A DNA stretch of 36,757 nt, taken from Clostridia bacterium (GTDB taxonomy: Bacteria > Bacillota > Clostridia > Christensenellales > CAG-138). The translations under genes and the position numbers were made by a program. Below, piece after piece: positions 1 through 7,803 of the stretch. Location of the stretch: contig JAFRRO010000049.1 in the NCBI GenBank assembly GCA_017428025.1, forward strand, positions 210,152 through 246,908. Direction: 5' to 3'. The notes below the pieces were generated by a model. The model saw nothing but the letters and a program-made list of their open reading frames with translations. It had not been told where the DNA came from and ran no database searches. Each line of letters begins with the position of its first letter. The first letter of the stretch is position 1.

Positions 1-331
1 TCGCGGTTGCATAGAGTGTTTCGCCCGCATGGATCTGCTGCATCCGATACGGCTGGTTCATCCATCGAAGCGTCGCTTTTCCGGATTCGTCCGCAACGCG
101 CGCCGAAACGATGTATTTCCGCTGATGATAAAAGATCGTCGCGTCCGACAGCACGCGAACGCACACGGTCGCTTTCTGTCCTTCCTTCAATTCGGAGATC
201 TTCTGACAATGCGTGTCGTCAAGATACTCCCTCGGGTAAAAACGAAGAAGATCGTCGGTCGATTCGATATTCAGCTGTTTCAGGAGTTCGATCCGCTTCG
301 GACCGATCCCTTTGAGATCGGATAGCTGCAT
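1..331 (-). CDS. recG: ATP-dependent DNA helicase RecG, N-terminal part (runs off the left edge)
   Basis: RecG is a superfamily 2 helicase that remodels stalled forks and branch-migrates Holliday junctions. Only the first 110 codons are present. The translation opens MQLSDLKGIGPKR and continues through ELLKQLNIESTDDLLRFYPREYLDD, the helix-hairpin-like entry of the RecG wedge region, then an OB-fold beginning with a KATVCVRVLSDATIF strand. The gene lies just after fakA, as in many Bacillota. Start choice is uncertain: neither this ATG nor an in-frame ATG at 367, which overlaps the fakA stop as ATGA, has a ribosome site. The later ATG is preferred because the earlier one would place a terminator-like hairpin inside the coding sequence and would lengthen the N-terminus by 12 residues. 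Confidence 0.88.
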   Translation of the reverse strand, partial: MQLSDLKGIGPKRIELLKQLNIESTDDLLRFYPREYLDDTHCQKISELKEGQKATVCVRVLSDATIFYHQRKYIVSARVADESGKATLRWMNQPYRMQQIHAGETLYATA

Positions 332-334
332 AGG

Positions 335-357
335 AAAAGAGCCGCTTGAAGCGGCTC
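335..357 (-). terminator. Terminator-like hairpin between fakA and recG
   Basis: On the minus strand a 7-bp stem GAGCCGC/GCGGCTC with a 5-base loop is followed by TTTTCC, right after the fakA stop codon and only a few bases before the recG ATG. The U-tract is short, so partial termination or attenuation is as likely as full termination. Confidence 0.55.
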
Positions 358-363
358 GAAGGT

Positions 364-2019
364 TCATTCAACCGATAGGTAGTAATAGTACAGCGGCTGC
401 CCGCCTCTTGCGACGATGAACTCCGCGTCTTCAAACTCTTCCTGCAGGGATTCGGAAAGCGCCTCGGCTTCCTCCTCCTCCACATTGTCGCCGAAATACA
501 GATTGACGATCGGATCGTCTATGTCGCGCTTCTCGATCATCTTGCGGACAAGCGCTTTGACCGTTTCGTTGACGGACGACGCTACCGCGGCGATGTCGTT
601 GTCCATGATGCCGATGATGTCGCCTTCCTTGATGTCGTTTCCGTTGAAGTGCGTCTCGCGGATCGCATAGGTGACGGAGCCGGAAACGATCTCGTTGACG
701 GCGTCGTTCATATTCTCCTCGTTCTCATCGACGGAAAGATCGGGGTTGAACGCCATAGCCGCTGCAATTCCCTGCGGAATGGTCTTCGTCGGAAGGACGA
801 TCACATTGTTCGAGCAGAGGTTCTTCGCCTGCTGCGCGGCAAGAATGATGTTCGAATTGTTCGGCAGCACAAAGACGTTTCTCGCGTTGCAGCGTCCGAT
901 CGCATTCACGATCGTATCAATGCTCGGGTTCATTGTTTGTCCGCCCGAAATGATGTGATCGACCGAGAAGTTGCGGAAAATCTCGTCGATGCCGGTACCG
1001 GCGCTGACCGCGATGATGCCGTATTCCTTTTCGTTGCGCTTCTTCATTTCGAGAAGCTGACGGTTCTGCTCGCGCATGTTCTCAATCTTCAGGCGATCGA
1101 GCTCGCCGAAGCGCATCGCAAACTGCAGAATCTTGCCGGGGCAGTTGGAATGCACGTGCACCTTGACGAAATCGTCGCCCGCCGCAACGACGACGGAATC
1201 GCCGACGCGCGTCAGATGATCGCGCAGTCTGTCGAGATCGGCTTCCGAGAAGCCGTCGATCAGCCGAACGATGAAAAACTCGGTGCAGTAACCGAATTCG
1301 ATATCCTCGGTCGAGAAGTGTTCGAGATTCGCGCCTTCCTCCTCCGGCTTCTCCTCCTTCGGAAGCTCTTCTTCGACGATATCCGGGATGTCGTCGCCGT
1401 CCAGAATGGCCTTAAAGCCGCGATAGACGGTAAGAAGCCCGTAGCCGCCGCTGTCGACGACGCCCGCTTCCTTCAGCACCGGAAGCAGGTTCGGCGTATC
1501 GTCCAGCGCTTCCTGACCGATGCGAAGCATTTCTTCCATGAAGGCATCGAAGGAAGTCTGCGGCTTCTTTTGAATCAATTGCAGCATGGTCTGCGAGATC
1601 ACGCGCGAAACCGTCAGGATCGTGCCCTCTTTCGGACGCAGAACGGCGTTGTACGCCTTGTTCGTGCCCGTTTCAAGCGCTTCCGCAAACAGTACGACGT
1701 CCAGTTCATCCTTTCCCTTGCATGCCTGCTGATAACCGCGGAACAGCTGCGAAAGAATGACGCCGGAGTTGCCGCGCGCGCTTCTCAACGCGCCGTTGGA
1801 TACCGCGTCCATGACTTCGCTGACGGTGACGCTGTCCGACATGCCGCGCAGATCCTTGACTGCGCCCTGCATGGTCATGGACATATTCGTGCCCGTATCG
1901 CCGTCCGGAACAGGAAACACGTTGAGAGAATCGATATATGCCTTATGCTTCTCTAAATTGGCGGCACCGCCGAGGAACAGGTCCCTCAGCATGGCTCCGC
2001 TGATACTCTGATTGTTCAA
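364..2019 (-). CDS. fakA: Fatty acid kinase FakA (DAK2/DhaL + YloV-type)
   Basis: FakA phosphorylates fatty acids bound to a FakB (DegV-type) carrier, feeding exogenous fatty acids into phospholipid synthesis in Gram-positive bacteria. The 551-aa length matches the family. The N-terminal DhaL kinase domain (about residues 1-200) carries the metal/ATP motif VPDGDTGTNM near residue 37 and the ARGNSGVILSQL loop. The linker is acidic (about 215-235), and the C-terminal half is the YloV-type domain ending in GGQPLYYYYLSVE. The start codon is TTG at 2019, preceded by GGAGG 8 bases upstream; the first ATG in frame is 9 codons later and has no comparable site. It lies 22 bp after the asp23-like gene, the classic yloU-yloV pair. 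No fakB is visible in the window. Confidence 0.93.
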   Translation of the reverse strand: MNNQSISGAMLRDLFLGGAANLEKHKAYIDSLNVFPVPDGDTGTNMSMTMQGAVKDLRGMSDSVTVSEVMDAVSNGALRSARGNSGVILSQLFRGYQQACKGKDELDVVLFAEALETGTNKAYNAVLRPKEGTILTVSRVISQTMLQLIQKKPQTSFDAFMEEMLRIGQEALDDTPNLLPVLKEAGVVDSGGYGLLTVYRGFKAILDGDDIPDIVEEELPKEEKPEEEGANLEHFSTEDIEFGYCTEFFIVRLIDGFSEADLDRLRDHLTRVGDSVVVAAGDDFVKVHVHSNCPGKILQFAMRFGELDRLKIENMREQNRQLLEMKKRNEKEYGIIAVSAGTGIDEIFRNFSVDHIISGGQTMNPSIDTIVNAIGRCNARNVFVLPNNSNIILAAQQAKNLCSNNVIVLPTKTIPQGIAAAMAFNPDLSVDENEENMNDAVNEIVSGSVTYAIRETHFNGNDIKEGDIIGIMDNDIAAVASSVNETVKALVRKMIEKRDIDDPIVNLYFGDNVEEEEAEALSESLQEEFEDAEFIVARGGQPLYYYYLSVE

Positions 2020-2041
2020 TGCTCAAACCTCCGAACGCTGC

Positions 2042-2398
2042 TTACTGGACGCGAATGCTCTCTACAAAGATATTCACATTGCGAACCGAAACTCCGGTGA
2101 TCTCCTCGATTCGATAGCGCACGTTTTGCTTTGTGTTCTGCGAAACCGCAGGCAGAGACACGCCGTACTGCAGCGCAACGTGCAGGGAGACGTCGACCTG
2201 CGAATCATTGGCTTTCTCGATGAGAACGCCCTTCTGCATGTTCTCGCCGCCGAACAGTTCGACGATAGCATCGCCGGCGGTACGCGCGCACATGCCGACG
2301 ATCCCGTAATTCTCGACTGCTGCATATCCCGCAACCGTAGCGATCAGGTCTTCATTGATGGTAATGGTACCAAGATCATTTGTGACAGCAATGGCCAT
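2042..2398 (-). CDS. Asp23/Gls24 family envelope stress protein (YloU-like)
   Basis: This 118-aa protein belongs to the Asp23/Gls24 family, small soluble alkaline-shock proteins that are membrane-associated in some Gram-positives. Recognisable features are the opening ITINEDLIATVAGYAAVENYGIVGM, the conserved VDVSLHVALQYGVSLPAV strand, and the final V.NVNIFVESIRV. The start has a strong AAAGGAGG site 8 bases upstream. It sits directly upstream of fakA and downstream of yebC; the asp23-like/fakA pairing is conserved in Bacillota and suggests a link to membrane lipid homeostasis, though the mechanism is not known. Confidence 0.9.
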   Translation of the reverse strand: MAIAVTNDLGTITINEDLIATVAGYAAVENYGIVGMCARTAGDAIVELFGGENMQKGVLIEKANDSQVDVSLHVALQYGVSLPAVSQNTKQNVRYRIEEITGVSVRNVNIFVESIRVQ

Positions 2399-2448
2399 TA
2401 TAAAACCTCCTTTGCTATGCGATTCAGTATACTGTAAGGGCAGAGCGG

Positions 2449-3189
2449 TTATTCTTTCTCTTCCCAGACGCCGTTGTGGAAGACTTCCTGCACGTCGTCG
2501 TTGTCGTCCATTCTCTCAAGAAACCGCTCGATCTTTTCGATCGTCTCGGGATCTTCGATGTTCGTCGTGTTCTTCGGAATCTGCCCGATCTCCGCGGAGA
2601 TAAAGTTGAATCCGAGACCTTCGAGATTCTCGCGGACTGCGGAGAAATCTGCGGGCGCCGTGTAGATTTCGAACGCATCGTCCTGCGCGACAAAATCCTC
2701 TGCGCCTGCGTCGAGCGCCTGCATCATGACTTCGTCCTCATCCATCAGCGCGGTACGCTCTATGACGATCAGACCTTTCTTGTCAAACATCCATGCGACG
2801 GAACCGGATGCGCCCATGTTGCCGCCGCTCTTCGAGAAGATGTGGCGCATTTCGGCCGCGATACGGTTGCGGTTGTCCGTCAGAACGTTGACAATGACTG
2901 CAATGTTGCCGGGGCCGTAGCCTTCGTATACGACTTCCTCGTAATCGATGTTGCTGCCGTCGCCGCTTGCCTTCTTGATCGAACGGTTGATGTTGTCGTT
3001 CGGCATGTTCGCTGCCTTCGCCTTCGCAATTACGTCGCGAAGCTTGGAGTTGTTTGCCGGATCGGCGCCGCCGCCCTCTTTGACGGCGATCGCAATCTCA
3101 CGACCGATCTTTGTAAATATCTTACCCTTTTGTGCGTCGGTTTTTTCTTTTTTGTTTTTAATGTTTGCCCATTTGGAATGTCCGGACAT
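2449..3189 (-). CDS. yebC: YebC/TACO1 family translation or transcription regulator
   Basis: A 246-aa YebC/PmpR/TACO1 family protein. The start MSGHSKWANIKNKKEK is the family hallmark, followed by GREIAIAVKEGG, the NMPNDNINRSIKKASG segment and EEVVYEGYGPGNIAVIV. Family members are described as DNA-binding regulators or, more recently, as translation factors that help ribosomes through proline-rich stretches. The latter is attractive here because the window encodes several surface proteins with dense Thr-Pro-Glu linkers, but that connection is inference. A GAGGAGG ribosome site lies 6 bases before ATG. The gene follows the NagB-like gene by 27 bp and is probably co-transcribed with it. Confidence 0.95.
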   Translation of the reverse strand: MSGHSKWANIKNKKEKTDAQKGKIFTKIGREIAIAVKEGGGADPANNSKLRDVIAKAKAANMPNDNINRSIKKASGDGSNIDYEEVVYEGYGPGNIAVIVNVLTDNRNRIAAEMRHIFSKSGGNMGASGSVAWMFDKKGLIVIERTALMDEDEVMMQALDAGAEDFVAQDDAFEIYTAPADFSAVRENLEGLGFNFISAEIGQIPKNTTNIEDPETIEKIERFLERMDDNDDVQEVFHNGVWEEKE

Positions 3190-3216
3190 GTTCGTTCCTC
3201 CTCAATTGTCACTATG

Positions 3217-3882
3217 TCAAAGCATTTCGCTAGCTTCTTCGTCAAGAATAAAGGTTGCGCCGGGATGCAGTTTCAGCGCAGAAAGCGGGGATTTCGTGAT
3301 ATCCTCGCGCAGCATCGTCTTTACGGCCTGCGCACAGTTTTTTCCGATTCCGACAATGATCGGATGCCTGGTCTGCATGACGGTCGCAAGCCCCGCCGTC
3401 AGAAAACCGTTGCCGTCCTCCGTCTTGATGTGCGTGAACGGATCCGCGTCGACCGTTTGGTTCATCAGAAGCGAACCGTCCTGCCGCACCGCAATGATCG
3501 CCGCGTCGAGTCCTCCGCAAGCGCGGATCGATTTCTCGAAATCGTCGCAGACCTTTTCCGCGTCCTCGGTCTTTGCAAACGGCACGGTATACTGCGCGTC
3601 TGAAATCTCGGTCTTTGCAAACAGCGCCTTACCGAGCAGATTCGCGATGCGCTGCTCGCCGGACGGATCCGCAACGAACTCGAACAGCTGAAAGACGTGC
3701 GCATCGCTCCAGTTCAGAAGCCCGTTTTCCGTCATGGCGGAAAGCGAATCATAAACCGGCAGCAGATTCTCGTGATAGTCGACGCCGATTGCGCAGGCGG
3801 GATCCCGCAAAATGTGCGCGCTCAACAGTGTTGCCGCGCATACGCCGACGGATTTGGAATCGTGATAGATCAGAACGCTCAT
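3217..3882 (-). CDS. NagB-fold (glucosamine-6-phosphate deaminase-like) protein, catalytic motifs degenerate
   Basis: The 221-aa product follows the glucosamine-6-phosphate isomerase/deaminase fold from end to end: an N-terminal Rossmann region, a central LDAAIIAVRQDG stretch, TAGLATVMQTRHPIIVGIGKNCAQAV, and the C-terminal SALKLHPGATFILDEEAS, which closely matches the end of NagB. The motifs that bind and process sugar phosphate are altered. The usual GxPTGSTP loop reads IGVDYHENLLP, the NMDEY segment reads QLFEFVADPSG, and the GIGxDGHIAFNEPG active-site loop reads AVRQDGSLLMNQTV, losing the catalytic His and Glu. It may be a sensor, a dead paralog or an enzyme with another substrate. Its ATG overlaps the stop of the upstream hydrolase gene by 4 bp, so the two are translationally coupled. 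Confidence 0.75.
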   Translation of the reverse strand: MSVLIYHDSKSVGVCAATLLSAHILRDPACAIGVDYHENLLPVYDSLSAMTENGLLNWSDAHVFQLFEFVADPSGEQRIANLLGKALFAKTEISDAQYTVPFAKTEDAEKVCDDFEKSIRACGGLDAAIIAVRQDGSLLMNQTVDADPFTHIKTEDGNGFLTAGLATVMQTRHPIIVGIGKNCAQAVKTMLREDITKSPLSALKLHPGATFILDEEASEML

Positions 3883-4817
3883 TGCAGCTCACCGGATGCA
3901 CAAACCGTTTCGATGAACAGCAGCACGTCGTTGTAGACTTCGCTGCGGTTCGTTTCGTTGAGCATCTCATGCCGTCCTTCCGGATAGAGTTTGGTCGTCA
4001 CATTGTGACCGCTCTTCAAAAGCCATTTCTCAACCTGCTTGACGCCCTTGCCCATGTTGCCGACCGGATCGTTCGAACCGGATATCAAAAAGATCGGACG
4101 GTTCGGAACGCGCTTTGCCCAGTTGAGGTTGGAAACCTCCTGCAGGCCGGTGAAGAGATCGAAGAACGCGTTCGAAGTGAACACAAAACCGCAGAGCGGA
4201 TCGGCCACATAGCGATCGACGTTTGCCGTATCGCGCGAAAGCCAGTCGTATTCCGTCCGCGCAGGCTTGAATTTTTTATTGTATGCGGCAAAGCTCAATG
4301 AATTCAGCTGATCGTTCGGCTGCTTGCCTTTGCCCTTTTTGATCGCGCTCTTTGCAATCATCTTGGCAACCGGCAGAGCGGGATTGGCGCCCGCCGTTCC
4401 CGAAAATACGAACGCATCGAAATCAACGCCCATACGTCCCGCGTATGTGCGTGCGAGGAAACTGCCCATGGAATGCCCGAACAGAATGCGGGCAACGGAA
4501 GGATAATCCGCCAGGACGAGATCGTGCATGGTTTTGTTATCCTGAATGAGATGATCCCAGCCGTTCTGATCGCCGAAATAACCTTTCGGCTGTCCGTCTG
4601 CGATGGACTTGCCGTGACCGGGAAGGTCCATACCGAATACGAGGATGTTGTTCTCGGCCAAAAACGTCGCAAAATCGTGATAACGCTCGATATGCTCCGC
4701 CATGCCGTGAATGATCTGCACGCAGGCATGCGGTTCCTCCGGCGCCCAAATGCGATACCGAACATCACAGATTCCGGTCGAGGAAGGAAACCGTTTATCC
4801 TTTACGACAATACCCAT
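3879..4817 (-). CDS. Alpha/beta hydrolase, monoacylglycerol lipase / lysophospholipase type
   Basis: A 312-aa serine hydrolase of the Hydrolase_4 (monoglyceride lipase-like) type. Visible features are the oxyanion-region HGMAEHIERYHDFA (about 37-50), the DLPGHGKS loop (about 64-71), the nucleophile elbow GHSMG with Ser near 116, the acid in SGSNDPVGNMG, and the catalytic His in YPEGRHEMLNE near the C-terminus. No signal peptide, so it is probably cytoplasmic and acts on acylglycerols or lysophospholipids. Two ATGs lie further upstream in frame, but a GGAGGA site sits 6 bases before the ATG at 4817, which decides the start. It heads a run that continues through the NagB-like protein to fakA, so lipid turnover is a plausible common theme (inference). 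Confidence 0.85.
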   Translation of the reverse strand: MGIVVKDKRFPSSTGICDVRYRIWAPEEPHACVQIIHGMAEHIERYHDFATFLAENNILVFGMDLPGHGKSIADGQPKGYFGDQNGWDHLIQDNKTMHDLVLADYPSVARILFGHSMGSFLARTYAGRMGVDFDAFVFSGTAGANPALPVAKMIAKSAIKKGKGKQPNDQLNSLSFAAYNKKFKPARTEYDWLSRDTANVDRYVADPLCGFVFTSNAFFDLFTGLQEVSNLNWAKRVPNRPIFLISGSNDPVGNMGKGVKQVEKWLLKSGHNVTTKLYPEGRHEMLNETNRSEVYNDVLLFIETVCASGELQ

Positions 4818-4846
4818 ATGCATTCCTCCGCACATTTTGATATTGT

Positions 4847-4875
4847 ATCATACCACATATGCGAAAAAAGTGCAA
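4847..4875 (-). promoter_or_regulatory. Promoter of the hydrolase / NagB-like / yebC / fakA run
   Basis: On the minus strand: -35 TTGCAC (4870-4875), 17-bp spacer, -10 TATGAT (4847-4852). The predicted start near 4840 leaves a leader of about 23 bases containing GGAGGA. The spacer carries GCATATGTG, a 9-mer also found in the crp promoter region. Confidence 0.65.
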
Positions 4876-4876
4876 G

Positions 4877-5428
4877 TCAAAGGTTGATTTTTCTGTCTGC
4901 GTGCAGCAATTCGGCGTCGCCTGCGTCATGCGTAACGACGACGGCAAGCCTTGCCGTACCGATCAGATCCGCCGCGCGAAGCTTGTTTTGTTCGTCAAGT
5001 CCGGCAAACGGTTCGTCAAGCAAAACGACGTCATCGGAGAAAGCAAACGCACGCGCAAGCGAAACACGCTGCTTCTGTCCGCCTGAAAGTTCCTTCGCCT
5101 TCTTTTCCAGGAATTCCCCGAGGTTCAGGCGCTTCAAGAGCGTTTCCGCTTTTTCGCGATCGGAAACCAGCGCGACATTGTCGACGGTCTTCATGTGTTC
5201 CAAAAGCCTCGGCTCCTGAAACACAAAGGATATCTTTCTGTTTTCAAGTCCCGAAACAGAGCCCTTTTGCGGCTTCAGAAGCCCGGCGAGAATGCGCAGA
5301 AGCGTCGTTTTGCCGATACCGGACTCTCCGGTGATCAGCACAACGCCCGTGTCGGGAAGCTCGAAGGAACGGTCTTCGAATACTGTTTGATTGCCGAAGC
5401 GAACGGTCAGATTCCGAAGTTCAATCAT
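4877..5428 (-). CDS. ABC transporter ATP-binding protein (SsuB/TauB type, compact)
   Basis: This 183-aa ATPase powers import with the adjacent permease and binding protein. All nucleotide-binding motifs are present in order: Walker A GESGIGKTT (about 34-42), Q-loop FVFQEPRLL, signature LSGGQKQRVSLARAF, Walker B VVLLDEPFAGLD, and the H-loop VVVTHD. It is short for the family, which is usually 240-260 aa: the helical segment after the Q-loop is abbreviated and the protein stops about 15 residues after the H-loop. The ATG overlaps the permease stop by 8 bp. The gene is intact in frame, so the short form looks genuine rather than a frameshift. Confidence 0.9.
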   Translation of the reverse strand: MIELRNLTVRFGNQTVFEDRSFELPDTGVVLITGESGIGKTTLLRILAGLLKPQKGSVSGLENRKISFVFQEPRLLEHMKTVDNVALVSDREKAETLLKRLNLGEFLEKKAKELSGGQKQRVSLARAFAFSDDVVLLDEPFAGLDEQNKLRAADLIGTARLAVVVTHDAGDAELLHADRKINL

Positions 5429-6170
5429 GGCGTTCCCCCGCTTTCTTCAGCAAATAGCCGAGCAGTGTTTCGATCGAGACCGAGCAGATGATCACAAGCA
5501 GCGTCCAGGCAAACAGATCCGCGGTGTCCAGATACACCTTGTCGAGATACATCTGGTTGCCGATGCCGCGTTTCGGAAGCGCAAGGATTTCGGCGGTGAT
5601 GACGGCTTTCCACGCAAAGCCGAGCGCCGTCGACGCGGTGGCGAAGAACTGCGGCAGAATCTGCGGAAGTGAAACGAAACGGAGGTGTTTCCACGGGGAA
5701 AGAAAGACTCTCCCCATCTCCGCAAGCTTGTCGTCAAGTCCGAGGATCGCTTCCTCCGTCGTTCTCCAGATCATCGGAACGACGACGATAGCCGCAACGG
5801 CGATCGGGACCAGATCGGAAACGAGCGTGATCAAAAGGATCAGCGCAAACGAGGTGATCGGCGTCGTCTTGATGACCGTGCGCAGCGGACGAAGCAGCCA
5901 TGCAAACACCTTTGTGTGCGCGGTTAGGACCGCAAGCAGGACGCCGCAGACACAGCCGAGCAGATATCCGCACAGAATGCGCAAAACCGTAGCGCCGATC
6001 GATCGCCAGCCCGTGGCGGTTTCCAGAATGCGCAGAATCGAACGGATCGTCTCTTTCGGCGTCGGGAACAGCAAGCTGCTGTCAAACAGCATTGACAGCA
6101 GCTGCCAAATGAGCATATAAACTGCGATAGGTACGCAGATTTTCAGGATTTTACGAAGGGTTTCCGACAT
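5421..6170 (-). CDS. ABC transporter permease (SsuC/TauC type)
   Basis: A 249-aa inner-membrane permease of the BPD_transp_1 family. Hydrophobic segments occur at about residues 9-29, 60-85, 102-137, 180-200 and 218-240. Between them lies an EAA-like coupling loop, with EMGRVFLSPWKHLRFVSLPQ at about 152-171, that should dock on the ATPase. The overall pattern matches the nitrate/sulfonate/taurine/thiamine-precursor importer group. It overlaps the end of the binding-protein gene by 20 bp and has no clear ribosome site of its own, so translation is probably coupled. Confidence 0.9.
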   Translation of the reverse strand: MSETLRKILKICVPIAVYMLIWQLLSMLFDSSLLFPTPKETIRSILRILETATGWRSIGATVLRILCGYLLGCVCGVLLAVLTAHTKVFAWLLRPLRTVIKTTPITSFALILLITLVSDLVPIAVAAIVVVPMIWRTTEEAILGLDDKLAEMGRVFLSPWKHLRFVSLPQILPQFFATASTALGFAWKAVITAEILALPKRGIGNQMYLDKVYLDTADLFAWTLLVIICSVSIETLLGYLLKKAGERHD

Positions 6171-7107
6171 AATAGAAGTCGTCTGCCGGCATGGCGCCGC
6201 CGATCGATTTCGGATTCGCGTCGAACAGCACCTTGAGCATCGCGGCTACGGTGTCTTTCATTTCGCTGCCCTTAATCAGGCAGATGTTGCAGTTCGGAAT
6301 CGCGCGCTTTGCGATCGGCTCCTTCGCAATGATGCCCTGCGCCGCAATCACCGCGGCAGCGTCCGCTTCGGTCACAACCTTCGTTGCGGATGTTTCGGCA
6401 TCCTTCAGGAATGCGTCAACCTGCTTTTTGTTCGATTCAAGATATGCCTTTCTGACGATATAGACGCCCTGCACAACCTGCGTGTCGTTCTTGGCCGCCC
6501 AAAGATCGTTGATCTTGAGCGCAACGCGCGCGGTTTCAACCTGTGCGCACGCAACCGAAACGTGCGGTTCCGGCAGCAGCGCGATCTCCGCGCTTCCGTC
6601 CTTCATCTTGGCAATCAGTTCGGTGCCGTCCGCAATGAATTCGACATTGACTTTACCGGTCAGACCGTAAGCGTCCAGAAGATATTGGAAGATGTATTCC
6701 GGCGTGCTTCCCTGCCCGACGGAATAGACGGTCTTGCCTTCGAGGTCCTCGATGCTGTTGATCGAATTGCCCGTTTCGAGTAGATACAGTACGCCGAGCG
6801 TATTGATCGCGATGACCTGCGCCTCGCCTTCCGTCTTCTTGTACAGAACCGATGCAAGGTTGATCGGCACGGCCGCGATATCCACTTCGCCGCTCAGGAC
6901 CTTCGCCGTGACCTGATCCGGCGCGGTCAGAATCTCTACCTGATAATTATCCTGCATGTCCTGCATCATATATGCAAGTCCCATGCCGGTCGGACCGGCA
7001 AGCGCCGCGACGCGAACGGGTTCCGCGGGCGTTTTGTTCTGACTGCCGCAGGCAAGCGCGGTCAGCGCAAGAATCAATGCCAATGTGATGAGAATTGTCT
7101 TTTTCAT
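6151..7107 (-). CDS. ABC transporter substrate-binding lipoprotein (SsuA/NMT1-like)
   Basis: A 318-aa periplasmic-binding-type lipoprotein. The N-terminus MKKTILITLALILALTALAC is a lipoprotein signal with Cys20 as the lipidated residue, followed by a short linker. The mature part starts VRVAALAGPTGMGLAYMM and includes SGEVDIAAVPINLASVLY, LEGKTVYSVGQGSTPEYIF and EIALLPEPHVSVA, the layout of NMT1/SsuA-type proteins. Ligands in this group include sulfonates, nitrate, bicarbonate and pyrimidine precursors; nothing here identifies which. Its ATG overlaps the stop of the crp-like regulator by 4 bp, tying the transporter to that regulator. Confidence 0.9.
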   Translation of the reverse strand: MKKTILITLALILALTALACGSQNKTPAEPVRVAALAGPTGMGLAYMMQDMQDNYQVEILTAPDQVTAKVLSGEVDIAAVPINLASVLYKKTEGEAQVIAINTLGVLYLLETGNSINSIEDLEGKTVYSVGQGSTPEYIFQYLLDAYGLTGKVNVEFIADGTELIAKMKDGSAEIALLPEPHVSVACAQVETARVALKINDLWAAKNDTQVVQGVYIVRKAYLESNKKQVDAFLKDAETSATKVVTEADAAAVIAAQGIIAKEPIAKRAIPNCNICLIKGSEMKDTVAAMLKVLFDANPKSIGGAMPADDFYYVGNPS

Positions 7108-7769
7108 TCCTTGTATTCCTCCAGTATGTTGATTTGCTTTCCTTCCCTTTTGATCTTTCCGGCTGCTTCAAGCGCTTCGAGCGCGCGGTACAGCGTCGCG
7201 CGGCTCAGGCAGAGCATCTCCGAAAGCTTTGTATAGTTTTTGACGGTATACACTCCGTCTTTCGATTCGGACGCGAAGAACGTCTGCAGCTTTGCCGTGA
7301 CGGTGTTCTTTGAGAACGCGTCAAGCCGCTTGTTCAAAAAACGAATCCGTCCGTTCAGATATTTGAGATAGTTGCGCAATACGGTCTGGTTCTCAGACAG
7401 CAGCGAGAGCATTTCGTCTTCGCCGATGACGAGCACGCGCACCTTTTCGTTGCACCGGATGTCGGTCACATAGCCCATGTCTCCGCCGAACAGCGAAGCG
7501 GCGCCGTACAGATCGTTCTTCTGGAGCGTACTCATGTGCATCATGCCGTCCTCGCTCATTCGGCTGACGTCTGCCGAGCCGCGCAGGATGATGCCGAGGT
7601 GATAATCGTTGTCGTTCTTTTTGAACAGATACTCCCCCGGTTCGTATTCTTCGACAAAAGCGCCCGACCGATTCAGCCATGCGCGGATTTTATCCTCCGG
7701 CACACCCTCGAACAGAATGGATTTCGAAAGCTGCCGCGTGTATCGTTCTGCATCCAGTATCGTACTCAT
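7104..7769 (-). CDS. Crp/Fnr family transcriptional regulator
   Basis: A 221-aa regulator. The N-terminal half is a cyclic-nucleotide-binding-type beta-roll (EEYEPGEYLFKKNDNDYHLGIILRG at about 38-62, then KNDLYGAASLFGG). A long dimerisation helix follows, and the C-terminus is a winged helix with TKLSEMLCLSRATLYRALEAL as the recognition region. No Cys cluster for an Fe-S centre is present, so it is Crp-like rather than a classic Fnr; the effector is unknown. The frame is open 38 codons further upstream, but the start MSTILDAERY at 7769 fits the family and has GGGA just upstream, and the longer form would cross its own promoter. It is the first gene of the ABC operon, so it probably controls that transporter and itself. 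Confidence 0.88.
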   Translation of the reverse strand: MSTILDAERYTRQLSKSILFEGVPEDKIRAWLNRSGAFVEEYEPGEYLFKKNDNDYHLGIILRGSADVSRMSEDGMMHMSTLQKNDLYGAASLFGGDMGYVTDIRCNEKVRVLVIGEDEMLSLLSENQTVLRNYLKYLNGRIRFLNKRLDAFSKNTVTAKLQTFFASESKDGVYTVKNYTKLSEMLCLSRATLYRALEALEAAGKIKREGKQINILEEYKE

Positions 7770-7786
7770 AATTCCCGTTTCCGTTT

Positions 7787-7803
7787 CATATGATACACAT
7801 ATG
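7787..7803. promoter_or_regulatory. Inverted repeat CATATG-N5-CATATG, candidate operator for the Crp-like regulator
   Basis: Two CATATG palindromes separated by 5 bp cover the predicted transcription start of crp. The dyad spacing is compatible with a dimeric Crp/Fnr protein, but the sequence is not the E. coli Crp or Fnr consensus. Autoregulation is inferred from position only. Confidence 0.4.

Noticed and set aside
649..1956. 435-codon plus-strand ORF opposite fakA
   Set aside because: Antisense shadow of a well-supported gene.
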